Source: Plantago elongata (taxonomy: Eukaryota; Streptophyta; Magnoliopsida; Lamiales; Plantaginaceae). Taken from it: DNA of 30,468 nucleotides. The notes below the pieces were generated by a model that worked only from the letters and a program-made list of their open reading frames with translations, ran no database searches and was not told the origin of the DNA. Below are positions 20,500-30,374 of the stretch, piece after piece. Where the stretch lies: contig JAYMSP010001599.1 of NCBI GenBank assembly GCA_036897095.1, forward strand, positions 1-30,468, in the 5' to 3' direction. The translations under genes were made by a program, and so were the position numbers. How positions within the stretch are numbered: position 1 is the first letter of the stretch; every line of letters starts with the position of its first letter.

Positions 20500-21445
20500 A
20501 GTTCTTTTATGATATTTGTAATTGGTAGCTTAAGCACTCTATTTTGTATGCATCAAGTGAACTTGGGCAGGCTTGTAGTTTGATAGATTTCTTCAGTTTT
20601 TTAGGTCTTTTATATCTACTACTCATGTCCTACTAGATACTATTGCTTCCAGTAGCTGGTTCAACTGGTTTGGAGTTTCAGTCATACCTCTCTACTGGGA
20701 ATTTAACTACTCAAGTCGGCCTCTTTTGAAGAATTGGAAGATTCTTTTTTCTAGTTTATGGCATGGATTATGTAAGTGTTTGTATCTAGTCTACTCACTA
20801 TTTTCTGTAGTTTGTATCTTTTTTGTGCCCTTGAAGACCTCTTCTTATAAATGTATTTCTTTTTGCCTTCTTGATTATTTATGATATCCTCCCCCAATAG
20901 GTTGTTAGGCATGAGGATCCAAAAGGGAACATCAATCTGCAGTAGTAGATGAGTATCTCCTCCCCTTTGGGTGCAGTTGCAACCATTAACTCTCGGCTTA
21001 GCTTGCTAAGACATACTAGACGATGTGGTGGCTGCATATCATTCTCAACTTTTCGACTTAAGTGGGTGCGAGACTCTTTATTTAATAGAAAAATATAAAA
21101 AGAAGAAATCTATTTAAGTATTTAATATATTTTTTTCTACAAACAAGTTAGAGTCTTTATATATCATAAAGTCTAGAAATGAATATTTTCTTTTTTATTA
21201 GATAATTAAAAGGTAAATTTGACAATATACATATAAAAGTTAAATAACGAAAAACCGACCTCATGCCGAGCTACCTAATTGCCTATTATAAACCGAAATT
21301 AGCCTTACAAGTTGATTTGAGATTGTCGAACAGCCCATTAATTATCGAAAACTACAGGCAAAGTAAATACTTACCTTAATTAAACTAGATTGTGATTCCC
21401 TTTATTTTACGCGTTGTTATCGGAAACTTTACTGGCAAGATTCTG
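20500..21445. other. Intergenic stretch without recognised features
   Basis: This is AT-rich sequence between the LINE region and the small gene. A few short open frames occur by chance. I see no conserved motif, RNA gene or transposon terminus in it. Confidence 0.5.
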
Positions 21446-21451
21446 GAAACC

Positions 21452-21459
21452 TATAAATA
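21452..21459 (+). promoter_or_regulatory. TATA box of the small gene
   Basis: TATAAATA lies 124 bp before the chosen ATG, within CCTATAAATAAGG. Transcription would then start near 21,485 and give a leader of about 100 nt. Confidence 0.6.
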
Positions 21460-21582
21460 AGGTATAAGGTTTAATTTGGAGTATTGTTTCATTCGTATAC
21501 ACCAGACCAGACTATTTCTCAAACCGCTCTTCAGATCAAACTTCATTGCTTTCCCAGAAAGAAAGCAGGAAAGAACGAAATA

Positions 21583-21900
21583 ATGGCTGCTTCTTCTTTC
21601 CATCCACCGTCAATGCACCCTCACCGGTTGTATTCGAGTTCTTCCCATCCATCGTCAATGCTCCCTCACATGTTGTATTCGAGTCGAACACCGCAGGAAG
21701 AGCAGGCACCGTCAATCTATGTTTTCCGGGCAACTCGTCCAACGATCTGGCAAGGTACGGAAGAGGAACACCAGCAGGTGATCAATGAGTACTTAGCGAC
21801 GTACGTCTTCAATTATGCTTATGAAATTCATCATGAACACGAATATCCGAGACAAGAAGAAGAAGATGACAGATTCACCAAGCGTATGAAGACCAACTAG
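21583..21900 (+). CDS. Small plant protein of unknown function, 105 aa
   Basis: The start at 21,583 is chosen because its context, AATAATGGCT, is a strong plant initiation context. The upstream in-frame ATG at 21,484 lies almost at the predicted transcription start. The product begins MAASSFHPPSMHPHRLYSSS and contains an imperfect internal duplication of about 15 residues (HPPSMHPHRLYSS / HPSSMLPHMLYSS), mirrored in the DNA by a 45-bp near-repeat. The middle (YVFRATRPTIWQGTEEEHQQ) could form a small folded domain. The C-terminus is acidic and then basic (RQEEEDDRFTKRMKTN), with a possible nuclear-localisation patch. There is no signal peptide or membrane segment. No family is recognised. A TATA box and clean reading frame support a real single-exon gene, convergent with the mutase gene. 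Confidence 0.6.
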   Translation: MAASSFHPPSMHPHRLYSSSSHPSSMLPHMLYSSRTPQEEQAPSIYVFRATRPTIWQGTEEEHQQVINEYLATYVFNYAYEIHHEHEYPRQEEEDDRFTKRMKTN

Positions 21901-22549
21901 CTAGGAGCTTGCTATCGATTATTTCAATAGATCTTGGTTAGGATATTGTTTTGTTACATGCGGAACTGATAAGTTGTTCTTGTTTCAGTTCCGGCCAGTT
22001 TTCGTTCTTATAGTGTATTTTCTTTTTTGTTGTAGTATTGATTGGTTTCTAAGATGAGTATATGAACAAGTTCTTGCATCAGTTATTCAATTTGTTCGTT
22101 AATTTTCTTCAAGAAAAATTTAGAAATTTCAATTGCTTCGACGTATTCAAAATACTAGTAATTATTGATCTCGAATGATCCAAATGCAACATAGGCATCC
22201 TGCTAGGGGTCTACGTAATTATCCCATTTAATAATCAAGAGAGGCTGGAGAATTATACTGCTTTTACAAAATTATTGCCGAACTGACGCTACTGCAATCC
22301 GTTCATCAGTTAAAAGGGTTCATGAACATGCTTAAATAAAATAAAATAAAATAGAAAAAGAAGAAAAATATCTGCTCATCCTAAGTACCGATTATTCATA
22401 CTGAAAAGTGATGTTGCTTTAGCTCATGATCTAGACGAGTCCCACATACACCCTAGTACATGCTCCTCGGTGCTGAGTCATCCCCGAGTTAGAATCTGTC
22501 AGTTGAAACTTGAAAATTACCTTATCGTTATTATTGATCCGTGAAGTAG
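21901..22549. other. 3' flank and intergenic region of the two convergent genes
   Basis: It should contain the 3' UTR of the small plus-strand gene and that of the minus-strand mutase gene. A run of AATAAAATAAAAT lies near 22,334-22,350. No RNA gene or transposon end is recognised. Confidence 0.5.
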
Positions 22550-22605
22550 AGTCCCACATCGGCCAGTACCACCAACGCTCAGAGGAAATCGTTCATTTAT
22601 ATATA
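22550..22605 (+). promoter_or_regulatory. snRNA-type promoter pair: USE plus TATA box
   Basis: AGTCCCACATCG at 22,550-22,561 matches the plant upstream sequence element RTCCCACATCG of snRNA genes exactly. A TATA box TTATATATA starts at 22,597, leaving a gap of 35 bp. About four helical turns between the two is the arrangement known for Pol II-transcribed snRNA genes; Pol III U6 genes have about three. Transcription would start near 22,630 and enter the last exon of the mutase gene in antisense. No known snRNA sequence follows. Confidence 0.5.
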
Positions 22606-22607
22606 AA

Positions 22608-25118
22608 TCAGAGCTTAAGATATGACTTGATGATGCCCATCATTTCATCTCCAGAAAATCTACCTAGGCATCCCCGGGCAGCTGCTATTTCATTAAATTC
22701 AAACACAGGATCGCCTCTAAAGGAACGACTCCTTTTCACTTGTTTCGCTCCACTTGAGCTGCTATATTCTGGCAAGTCTTTTTCACCAGATTCAACAGTT
22801 GGGAGTGGAAAAGGGTCAAGAGACGTTTCTAAAAGTCGTGATTCTCCGCCAATGGCACCAACAAAGTCTTTCAGACTACATAATGCAAATGGAACTGGTT
22901 CAAAGCTGTGGTCGCCATATTCAACTGGAGTAGAATGATCTCCTGTTACGCATATGTAATATTGAAATGACCCAGATGACTCTGCTAGCCAAAGGATAGC
23001 AGCTAGTTGTTGTATGGCTCTATCAACAGCTTCCAATCCTTTGGCTTTAAAGATGCTTGCTTTATCATGACCAGCATCATCTATTGCCTGAAATATTAGC
23101 ATCTTAGAATCACGATAGATAAAGTTACTCAAAATTCTTTTAGATCTATTCAATTGATGGAAAAATAAAAGGGCATGAGATTACTGAGTCATTAAACTAA
23201 ATACAGCACTGATATTAATCCAAAGTCCAAACACAACTTACGTAGCTAGCATCAAAGTTTAATACCAATGTTTCTCCAAAATTGAATTTCCACCATAGAT
23301 GTTGACTGCCCATAATAAAAGACAGCAACTTTCCATGTCCCAATAACATCATCGGTTATTCGTAATGGAAATTAGTATCTTTAGGTTTAAGGTACTACAT
23401 CTACTATAACTACAGTATTTAGGCAGTCTAAAGTTGTTCAAATATACGTAACGATTTCAGGGGTTCTAGTATTTCATAGTTCACATGTGCAAATCTGACT
23501 TGGAAACAAGTAAAAAATGAATATCATACAGAAACACATGCATAGTAGATAAGGATAAACTTTTTTACCTTAATATGAAGAAATCCGAAATCATAGCCAT
23601 CAGAAGGGCCAGGTTTATGTTCATCTTCCCCAGGTACAAAGACATTGGGGCATGATTGCAGGGGAGCTGATAGTGCTTTTGCTATTGCAGTTGCTTTAGA
23701 TGTTAACAGAGTTCTGTAGTCCCCAGTGGCTCCTGGGGCTTCTAGAATATCAAGTCCGAGGGATAAACCCAATCCAGCAATAATTTTGGTAGGAGCAACC
23801 ATGCATGGCCTTAGACCATGTATCTCTTCAAACTGCGGAACCTAGGTTCATGTAATGATCTGGTCAGAACACGCCTATTGATAGTAAAACAAAAAATTTT
23901 ACAAAGAGAGATTTTGTTCTTTGAGATAGAGGCTTTGTAAACATAACTAGTTGATAAGTTACTACCTCAATTCGAATGCCACAACCTCGTAACAGGACGA
24001 GATTAGCAACATTCTTTCCTTCTGCAGCTCTTTTTGCATTGATTGGATGAGCAATCAAAATGCGAGATATCTCCTTTGATAGCTCATTAACTACAGCAGC
24101 TGTATTCTTTGCTTCATCAGATTCATCAAGAGGTTTGGCTTCTAAGAGTAGGCGATTATCCTTCAATGGATCAGTTCCCGATATATGGCCACTCAGTTTT
24201 GGTCCTTTGACCACAACCCCACATCTATGCTCTGTTGCATACCTAAAAGAGAGGAATTATCTCATAAACTATTGATAGAATGGTAAGACATTGTCTTCCT
24301 TTTTTTGTTTTGAGAAAGTAATGTATTGTCTTCCTAAGAACTTGATATCAATGTTATACAGTATTATATATTTAGCAAATACAGGTTATATACAGTGTTA
24401 AAAATCATAAAATTCCTTGAGAAACAATTACAGCTTGGAGTTCAACTTGGAGAGAGGAAAGATTGCAACTAAAAGAAATGCACCTGACTCTAACTTCATA
24501 TTCAGGAAAAGAGGGCAGCTTCATTCCATCCAATGCTGCAGAAAGAATAGGTCCTTCTTCCTCAAAATGCCGATCAGCCCTCCTACTGGTAACTACTCCA
24601 GTTTTCTCATCCAATGTAGCAAAGTTTGACTAAGATGAAATTAAAGAAACTCAAATGAAAACTTTCAAAATGAATGATACGATAACATTCAAACAGGGAG
24701 ATAAAACAAAACTAAGTATAACTAGTTAGGCTAGGCAATCCTGAGAAACTTAAAGCAGAGGGCAAGGTGAAAGAATCTTGTATGTTAAAGAAAATAAATA
24801 TTTAAGTACCTTAAATGCGATATCTCCTGGAGACATAGCCAACCCAGCACCCATCGATTCAAATGCACCACGCCCTCGATAATAAACTCTAGGATCATAA
24901 CCCAATAGAGAAAGATGTGCAGTGTCGCTTCCACAAGCCAAGCCAACTTCAACCGGATCCATTAAACCATTAATTCCAGCACAAGCAATGGCATCCAAGT
25001 TAGGCACATTGGCAACTTGCAGTGGAGTCTTGTCCCCAAACCGTGGCAGAGAAACATCCCCCAACCCATCAATTAGCAGAAAAGCTACCCTTCTCTTTGG
25101 TTCCTCCGAGTTAACCAT
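22608..25118 (-). CDS. 2,3-bisphosphoglycerate-independent phosphoglycerate mutase, archaeal type (5 coding exons, 494 aa)
   Basis: It interconverts 3- and 2-phosphoglycerate in glycolysis without 2,3-bisphosphoglycerate, using two divalent metals. The coding exons on the minus strand are 25,118-24,810, 24,629-24,484, 24,242-23,966, 23,841-23,569 and 23,087-22,608. All introns are GT-AG and the phases join without a stop. It belongs to the alkaline-phosphatase-like metalloenzyme family. Visible sites are LLIDGLGD (Asp17), CGSDTAHLSLLGYDP with Ser64 as the likely phosphoserine nucleophile, DIAFK/SNFATLDE across intron 1, APGATGDYRT, AIDDAGHDK (residues 336-344) and TGDHSTP (Asp385, His386). 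The C-terminus (AARGCLGRFSGDEMMGI) is also family-typical. No transit peptide is evident, so it is probably cytosolic. It is complete, with all expected active-site residues. Confidence 0.93.
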
Positions 25119-26080
25119 TTTCCCTCAGGTACAAGCCTCGGTTTTTGTTCCTTATGAAATCAGTCACCAATGCAATTGCAGCTCAAGTAATCCAAAACCT
25201 GAAGCTGTGGAATAAGAGTTTATGTGCGTCAATCTCAGCACAAAACAAACCTTTACATAACAAGAAAAAAAGGACTACCAATTTTCCCTACTCGAATTAT
25301 AAAAGCAAAATTGTGCCTAGTGAAGTCCTAAAAACACCTTATAAACAATAATGTACAACCCTATGAGCCAACTCACCTATTACTCGGTAAATAAAGCTTC
25401 CTTTTTCTTCCTAGACCATATGAAAAAATGCAGTTTCAGCTCGATCACTACAAAATCAAAGCTACTGATAGACCGAGAGTCGGTTATTTAAACAAAGAAC
25501 GAAAAACCGCCTCTCCTTTGACAAACAACAAAACACGACAACCAATTAGCTCTTGGATTCTACGAAATGCAGAATAAACAATGCAACTTACAGAACTTGC
25601 TACCTAACTATAGAGCTAGAAATTCTTCCATCAGTAAAAATGTGATTAATCGATCAAACACTGAAAGGAAAAAAGAGAAATCAAACATCATCCTCCACGA
25701 AAAATGCTAACCTACAGGAGTATGTATGAATTCGCTCAATATGGATCCGTAAACACCAGAATAATACGAATTGAAACTCTACACACATTAATCGATAAAC
25801 AGCTACAAACACCAATCAATTCATCAATTCAAACAAAACTATCTTCTGATCGGCTAAACTAATTCAGACCAAAATGCGATCGTTCAATTAAACTGCATGA
25901 ATCGCATACCTATGCAAAAGCATGAATCTCGGACTCCTCTATAGATCCGTTGGACGGATTAAGATTCGAGTTTGTAACTCTCGAGGTGGCGTTGTTTTCA
26001 GTCTATCTGATGATATTCTGCTCAATTGTTTCTCAAGAATGTGATCAGTGAAGTGAAGAAGAAGAAGAATCTCCTACTTT
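25119..26080 (-). other. Probable 5' UTR with leader intron of the mutase gene
   Basis: On the minus strand a purine/pyrimidine-rich leader (26,080-25,910) ends TGCATAG|GTATGCG, a good donor at 25,909. A good acceptor is TCTTATTCCACAG near 25,208; a weaker one, ACCTGAG, lies at about 25,124. Either gives a leader intron of about 700-790 bp, common in plant housekeeping genes. No ATG lies between the better acceptor and the start codon. There is no other gene in the stretch. Confidence 0.5.
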
Positions 26081-26125
26081 TTTCATTTTGCATCCTTGAT
26101 CTTTGCATACTTCTTTTTAACCCAC

Positions 26126-26131
26126 GGCCCA
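26126..26131 (-). promoter_or_regulatory. Site II-like motif (TGGGCC) of the mutase promoter
   Basis: TGGGCC on the minus strand lies about 50 bp upstream of the presumed transcription start and directly next to the hAT target duplication. Such TCP-bound elements are common in plant housekeeping promoters. The match is short. Confidence 0.35.
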
Positions 26132-26139
26132 CCTAGACG

Positions 26140-27018
26140 TAGGGGTGAGCAAAATCAGGACCGGGCTGAAAAATCGGTCCTCGGTCCGGTCCGGGCCCGA
26201 CTCGGTCCGGTCTTCGGTATGGAGGATTTCAATATTTCGGTCCTCAGTCCGGTCCGGTCAAAAAACCGACAAAATCGTGTGTCCACCGACTGGACCGATA
26301 TTTTAAGAAAACCGGAGGAAAATATAATACTCAACTTGCGCGTCCCAAATCAATTCCCAAATTCCCGACTATTGATGCAGTTGTGAGTCTGTGACCTTCC
26401 GTAGTTCCGACTTCCGTCCTTCCGCACCTGATCCAAAATCCCAGTCCGCCTCCGCTGAAACCTCCTTCCCGTCTCCAATTGGTGAATTCCCGGTCGTCAA
26501 TTCGGAATCTGCCGTCTTCAACTCTTCATCCCGCCGCCGTGACCCATGAATCTGCTGTCTTCACTCTTCCGTTCCCGATCCAAAACCATTCCAACAGTGT
26601 CGAAACCCATCGACCAGCTCCACGCCGCCCATCTGACGGACCCAGTCGCCGCCGCACCACCCTCTACCCATCGACGGTCATCCACATCATGTAATGGAGC
26701 ATTTTGGAGCTCTTTGACATTGACATTGTTGCTGATTGGGTCGATTTCTCTCTCTAGGGTTTTGAGTGAGTGAGGAAGAATGAGGGTTTGGTGGCGGTGG
26801 ATGAAGGTGTGAGTAAGAAACGATGCACCTGGGTGACATCGAATACTAGTAATGCTATTGAATCGACAAATACTGTTTTTTATATAAAAAAAAATATTTG
26901 TAAAAGTCGGTCCGTTCGGTCCAAGCCCGAAATCGGACCGACTTTTTCGGTCCGGTCCGGGCCTCGGTATTGAAAAAAACCGAAAATTGATCCGGGCCTG
27001 GACCGATGTTTACCCCTA
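26140..27018. mobile_element. Non-autonomous hAT element (879 bp)
   Basis: The ends are TAGGGGTGAGC and, reverse-complemented, TAGGGGTAAAC. They are flanked by a perfect 8-bp target duplication CCTAGACG (26,132-26,139 and 27,019-27,026). Both subterminal regions are rich in CGGTCCGGTCCGGGC-type repeats, typical of this widespread plant hAT family. There is no transposase. The centre (about 26,380-26,800) is GC-rich with open frames on the plus strand and looks like captured genic sequence, but no protein family is recognised. Confidence 0.92.
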
Positions 27019-27029
27019 CCTAGACGGCC

Positions 27030-27560
27030 ATATAAAATAGGGAAATTTACATCCGCCTCCCCTAATAAAAACATCTTTCTCATTCGGATTTCTTATATTT
27101 TAACAATTATATATTTATCCATTTTCTATTTTTGAAATTTACCATCCAAACATCATCTTATTTAAACTTTTACATTTTATAATTGCCTCCTTAGGATATG
27201 TTCTCTTCAACTGAAAACTTATTCAGTTTCATTCAGCTATGCTTAGATTTAATTTATACTACACTTCATTTCATTTCAGTCCAATAAATTTCAATATCAC
27301 CCACCACTATCAAGTCCTTCAACATAAGAAAATATGACAGTGATAATAATTCTTGGAATAATTTTTTAATAAAATGTTATTTGTTGGAAGAAAATTTAAG
27401 TATATGACAAGTGAGACACCTGCAATTAATATACAACTGATGAATACCTATTTTTTATATTTTTATAAATGACTTTCAAATATAAACCATAAATATCTAG
27501 GGGTTTTTTCTTTTCTAGTTTAACAATTGATTTCCATGCGTCGAGATTAGTTTAAATAGA
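27030..27560. other. AT-rich intergenic stretch
   Basis: No gene, RNA or transposon terminus is recognised. A phrase near 27,041-27,065 (AGGGAAATTTACATCC then CCTCCCC) resembles text common at plant repeat ends, but no partner was found. Confidence 0.4.
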
Positions 27561-27567
27561 ATATAAT

Positions 27568-27588
27568 ACACACACACACACACACACA
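27568..27588. repeat. AC dinucleotide microsatellite
   Basis: An uninterrupted (AC)10 run ends at ACAGAGGG. Confidence 0.95.
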
Positions 27589-27644
27589 GAGGGACAAGTG
27601 CTACATTATGACTTAATCTAAAAAAATATAAATATATTAATACT

Positions 27645-28376
27645 TTTGGTTAGAACTGACACTTATTTAATCGTAGAAAAATCTAAACAAATAAATAAAA
27701 AGGTAAAGAATAAATTCAAATGAAAAAAAAAGGTTATATTAATGATGTGTTTGACTACAATATGAGGTTTGTAAAAGGTAAAATTAATGATGTGTTTGAC
27801 TACAATATGAGGTTTGAACTCATTTGTAATTTATGTATAATTGTATGAAATGATATGTTATTGTTTTAAATATCAGGGACCACGATGTTATTATGAAATT
27901 TATTAGGGGGATTAAATGCAATTCACCCTATAAAATATTCATGTCGAGATTAAAAAGTACCCTGAAATTTAAATCGAGTTATCTCAATTTGAATTGTATT
28001 TTGTATAAAAAAATAACGTAAAATTTTTGGTTGGAACTGACACTTGTGTTACACTTATTTAATCGTAGAAAAATCTAAACAAATAAATAAAATGGTAAAT
28101 AATAAAATCAAATGAAAAATAAAAGGTAAAATTAATGATGTGTTTGACTACAATATGAGGTTTGGACTGATTTGTAATTTATGTATAATTGTATGAAATG
28201 ATATGTTATTGTTTAAATATCAGGGACCACGATGTTATTATGAAATTTATTAGGGGGATTAAATGTAATTCACTCTATAAAATATTCATGTCGAACTTAA
28301 GAAGTATCCTGAAATTTAAATCGAGTCATCTCAATTCGAATTATATTTTATTTAAAAAATAACGTAAAATTTTATT
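27645..28376. repeat. Tandem duplication of a roughly 350-380 bp unit
   Basis: Unit 1 (27,645 to about 28,024) and unit 2 (about 28,025-28,376) both begin TTTTGGTT(A/G)GAACTGACAC. Both contain TCAGGGACCACGATGTTATT and both end in AATAACGTAAAATTTT. Identity is about 90 percent. Unit 1 has an additional 45-bp tandem duplication (27,731-27,775 and 27,776-27,820) missing from unit 2, while unit 2 has a small insert (TGTGTTACAC) near its start. Confidence 0.88.
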
Positions 28377-28439
28377 GCGTTGAAATAACTCTAACTCAAA
28401 TGTTTATCAAACATTCCATTAGAGATTCTCAAGATTGAT

Positions 28440-28860
28440 AACAATTGTAAAATACTCCCTTAGTCTTGAACTTAGGCATTATTTACAAGTAGTTTTTCAC
28501 TTTCATGGGTCTTTTTTTTTGACCACAGAGCTTCTCAAATAGGATATTGAAGATCAAATTAGCTCGTTGAAAAAAAAAACTACACGATCACCTTCTATCT
28601 AATTAATCAGCTACCAGCTAACTTTCAAGTTACTAGTAGAATTTTCAACTAATTTTACTAAGCATAGTCTAAACGTGCTGTGGATCGGGCACATGTTTTA
28701 ATATAAATTAAATTGAATAATGTAGATGAGATGAGAAGTTAACATGAAGAGAGTAGTAGAAGAGATTATATTTATTAGAATGAAAATTTGAGTACATCAC
28801 TTTTCATATTAAAAAGGAGAATTTGAGTTTATGATGGATTAAAATGAACTTGGGAAGTTG
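28440..28860. mobile_element. Possible degraded Tc1/mariner-type MITE
   Basis: ATACTCCCTTAGTC resembles the TACTCCCTCCGTC terminus of plant mariner-type MITEs. The interior (CGGGCACATGTTTTAATATA, then GAGATGAGAAG) resembles their AT-rich bodies. The matching opposite terminus is not seen, so this is tentative. Confidence 0.25.
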
Positions 28861-28898
28861 ATTTTCGGGCTGTTTGGGAAACAATTATAATCGGTTAA

Positions 28899-29010
28899 TT
28901 TGACTCGATGAACAATAATTTGGCCTAAAATATATTTCAAATATCTCAATTTCAATTTTATTTCAAACATAATTTCACCAAAATCTGTCCAAAGTCTCAT
29001 TCAAATTATA
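28899..29010 (+). repeat. Dispersed repeat, copy 2
   Basis: It aligns with 20,374-20,495 in direct orientation. The flanks differ, so the shared block is a discrete repeat. Confidence 0.65.
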
Positions 29011-29489
29011 TACCAATTAATCGCCCCATCATGATGGGGATTGCTTAGTATAGAAAAGGGAAGAACCCAATTTCTTCTCATTACCCACTCAACTCATTGT
29101 CTTTTCACCATTCGTTTACCACAAAAACCAACTAATTTCTGTAAAGTTAACGTGGCAATCAACAGACAAATAGAACAAAGGAGTGTATTGGAATATCAAC
29201 GTTATGTGATTGGATTCATAGTATGAAGTGTCTTGTATTTAGTTGAATACGTTGCAAATTCTTGGAAAAATGAAGGATTGTGGTAGAATTGTAATCCATA
29301 GACGCACTATAAGCAATGCCTTTTTTATTATTAAATATAAAAATAAAAAAGTAAAACATTTAAAATACTTATTATTAAGGGTAAAATCTCAAACACTAAC
29401 TAAACTACTACAAAATCATATTCTAATATTCGCCACCAACTCTTTGATGTCCGATTTGTCAGCTACCTTTGAAACACCTGAAATATACT

Positions 29490-30045
29490 AGGGAGGGGGA
29501 GGCTACGAAAGGTAACCCAGTTTGCTCGCTTCAAGATAGAGGTGAAAGCTCTCAATGTAGTAATTATGAGTGAAGATATGATATGATTTACCTTGAGGTA
29601 TGGGGATTTGTGCTATATTTATAGTGATCATGAATTTAGGGTTTTGACCCTTAAAATGATGCCAAGTGTAGGGTGTAGATTTGACCACCAATACTTCTCT
29701 AGGCCCATGGACCAATAATATGTACAAGTTCAATACCATTGTATGCGTCTCAGATGATAGATTGGTCCTCTTACCTTTTTAGAGTACTATTTCTTATATA
29801 AGATCCGAGATATATGCTCTTTGAAAGTATCTTCAAGGTTCCAGCATATACGTTTGGTTTTACTGTAAAGGTGGCATTCGAGTGGCTATCTCGTCCGGTC
29901 CGGTCCGTAAGGCATCTTAGGATTGATAGTGTCGGACAATGGCATAGTACTTAAGGTGTAGTGATAATAGTATACTTGTTACTTTGGAGGGTTTCCTTTA
30001 GGACGGACCCCTATATGGTCAAACCAGTACTAAACAGAACTAAGC
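29490..30045 (-). repeat. Possible LTR fragment on the minus strand
   Basis: The minus strand shows a TATA box in CACTATAAATATAGCAC (about 29,613-29,629). It is followed by a leader-like stretch (CTCAAGGTAAATC, then CATTGAGAGCTTTCACC). Upstream lies a GGACCGGACCGGACGAG stretch (about 29,892-29,908). This layout is like a plant LTR U3-R region. No second copy, PBS or PPT is present in the window. Confidence 0.25.
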
Positions 30046-30066
30046 CTTAAGACCATTTTCAATGGT

Positions 30067-30165
30067 GACGGACGACGGCGCGTCGTCGTGCACGACGACG
30101 CATCGTCGTCGTTTTGCTCCAATGGTGGCGCGTCGTCGTCGTCGCGTCGTCGTCGCCACGTCATT
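30067..30165. repeat. Subterminal CGTCG repeats with a 22-bp perfect palindrome
   Basis: The stretch is made of CGTCGTCG and CGACGACG runs. Positions 30,080-30,101 form a perfect palindrome centred on GTGCAC. A second inverted pair (GTGGCG at 30,124-30,129 and CGCCAC at 30,155-30,160) brackets a CGTCGTCG run. Strong hairpins or transposase binding sites are possible. Confidence 0.85.
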
Positions 30166-30374
30166 TTTTTTTTTTTGAAATTCAAAATCAAACATAATAC
30201 AAAATTCAAATTCATAGATAAAAATTCATGAGTACAAACAAGACACAAATAAAGAAGACATAAGGTGAAATACACAAAGCAAATACGGCAGAAAGAAAAA
30301 AACACAAAGTAAATAAGGCAGAAGGTAAAAAAACACAAATGCGGCACACTACGGAATTGCGATTAGCCGTTGTT

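Noticed and set aside
22625-22640. TGATGATG as a snoRNA C box after the USE/TATA pair
   Set aside because: These bases are mutase codons, and no matching D box or guide layout is seen.
22510-22938. Plus-strand 142-codon frame opposite the mutase last exon
   Set aside because: It is the antisense of a well-supported exon. Its peptide has no family features.
24060-25351. Plus-strand frames opposite mutase exons 1-3 and leader
   Set aside because: They mirror coding constraint of the minus-strand gene.
26479-26773. Frames in the hAT centre as host genes
   Set aside because: They are short, overlap each other, lie inside a transposon and show no domain. At most they are a captured fragment.
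30030-30347. 105-codon minus-strand frame (Cys/Phe-rich then Arg/Asp-rich)
   Set aside because: It reads through AT-rich spacer and CGTCG repeats of the Harbinger end. The sequence is compositional.
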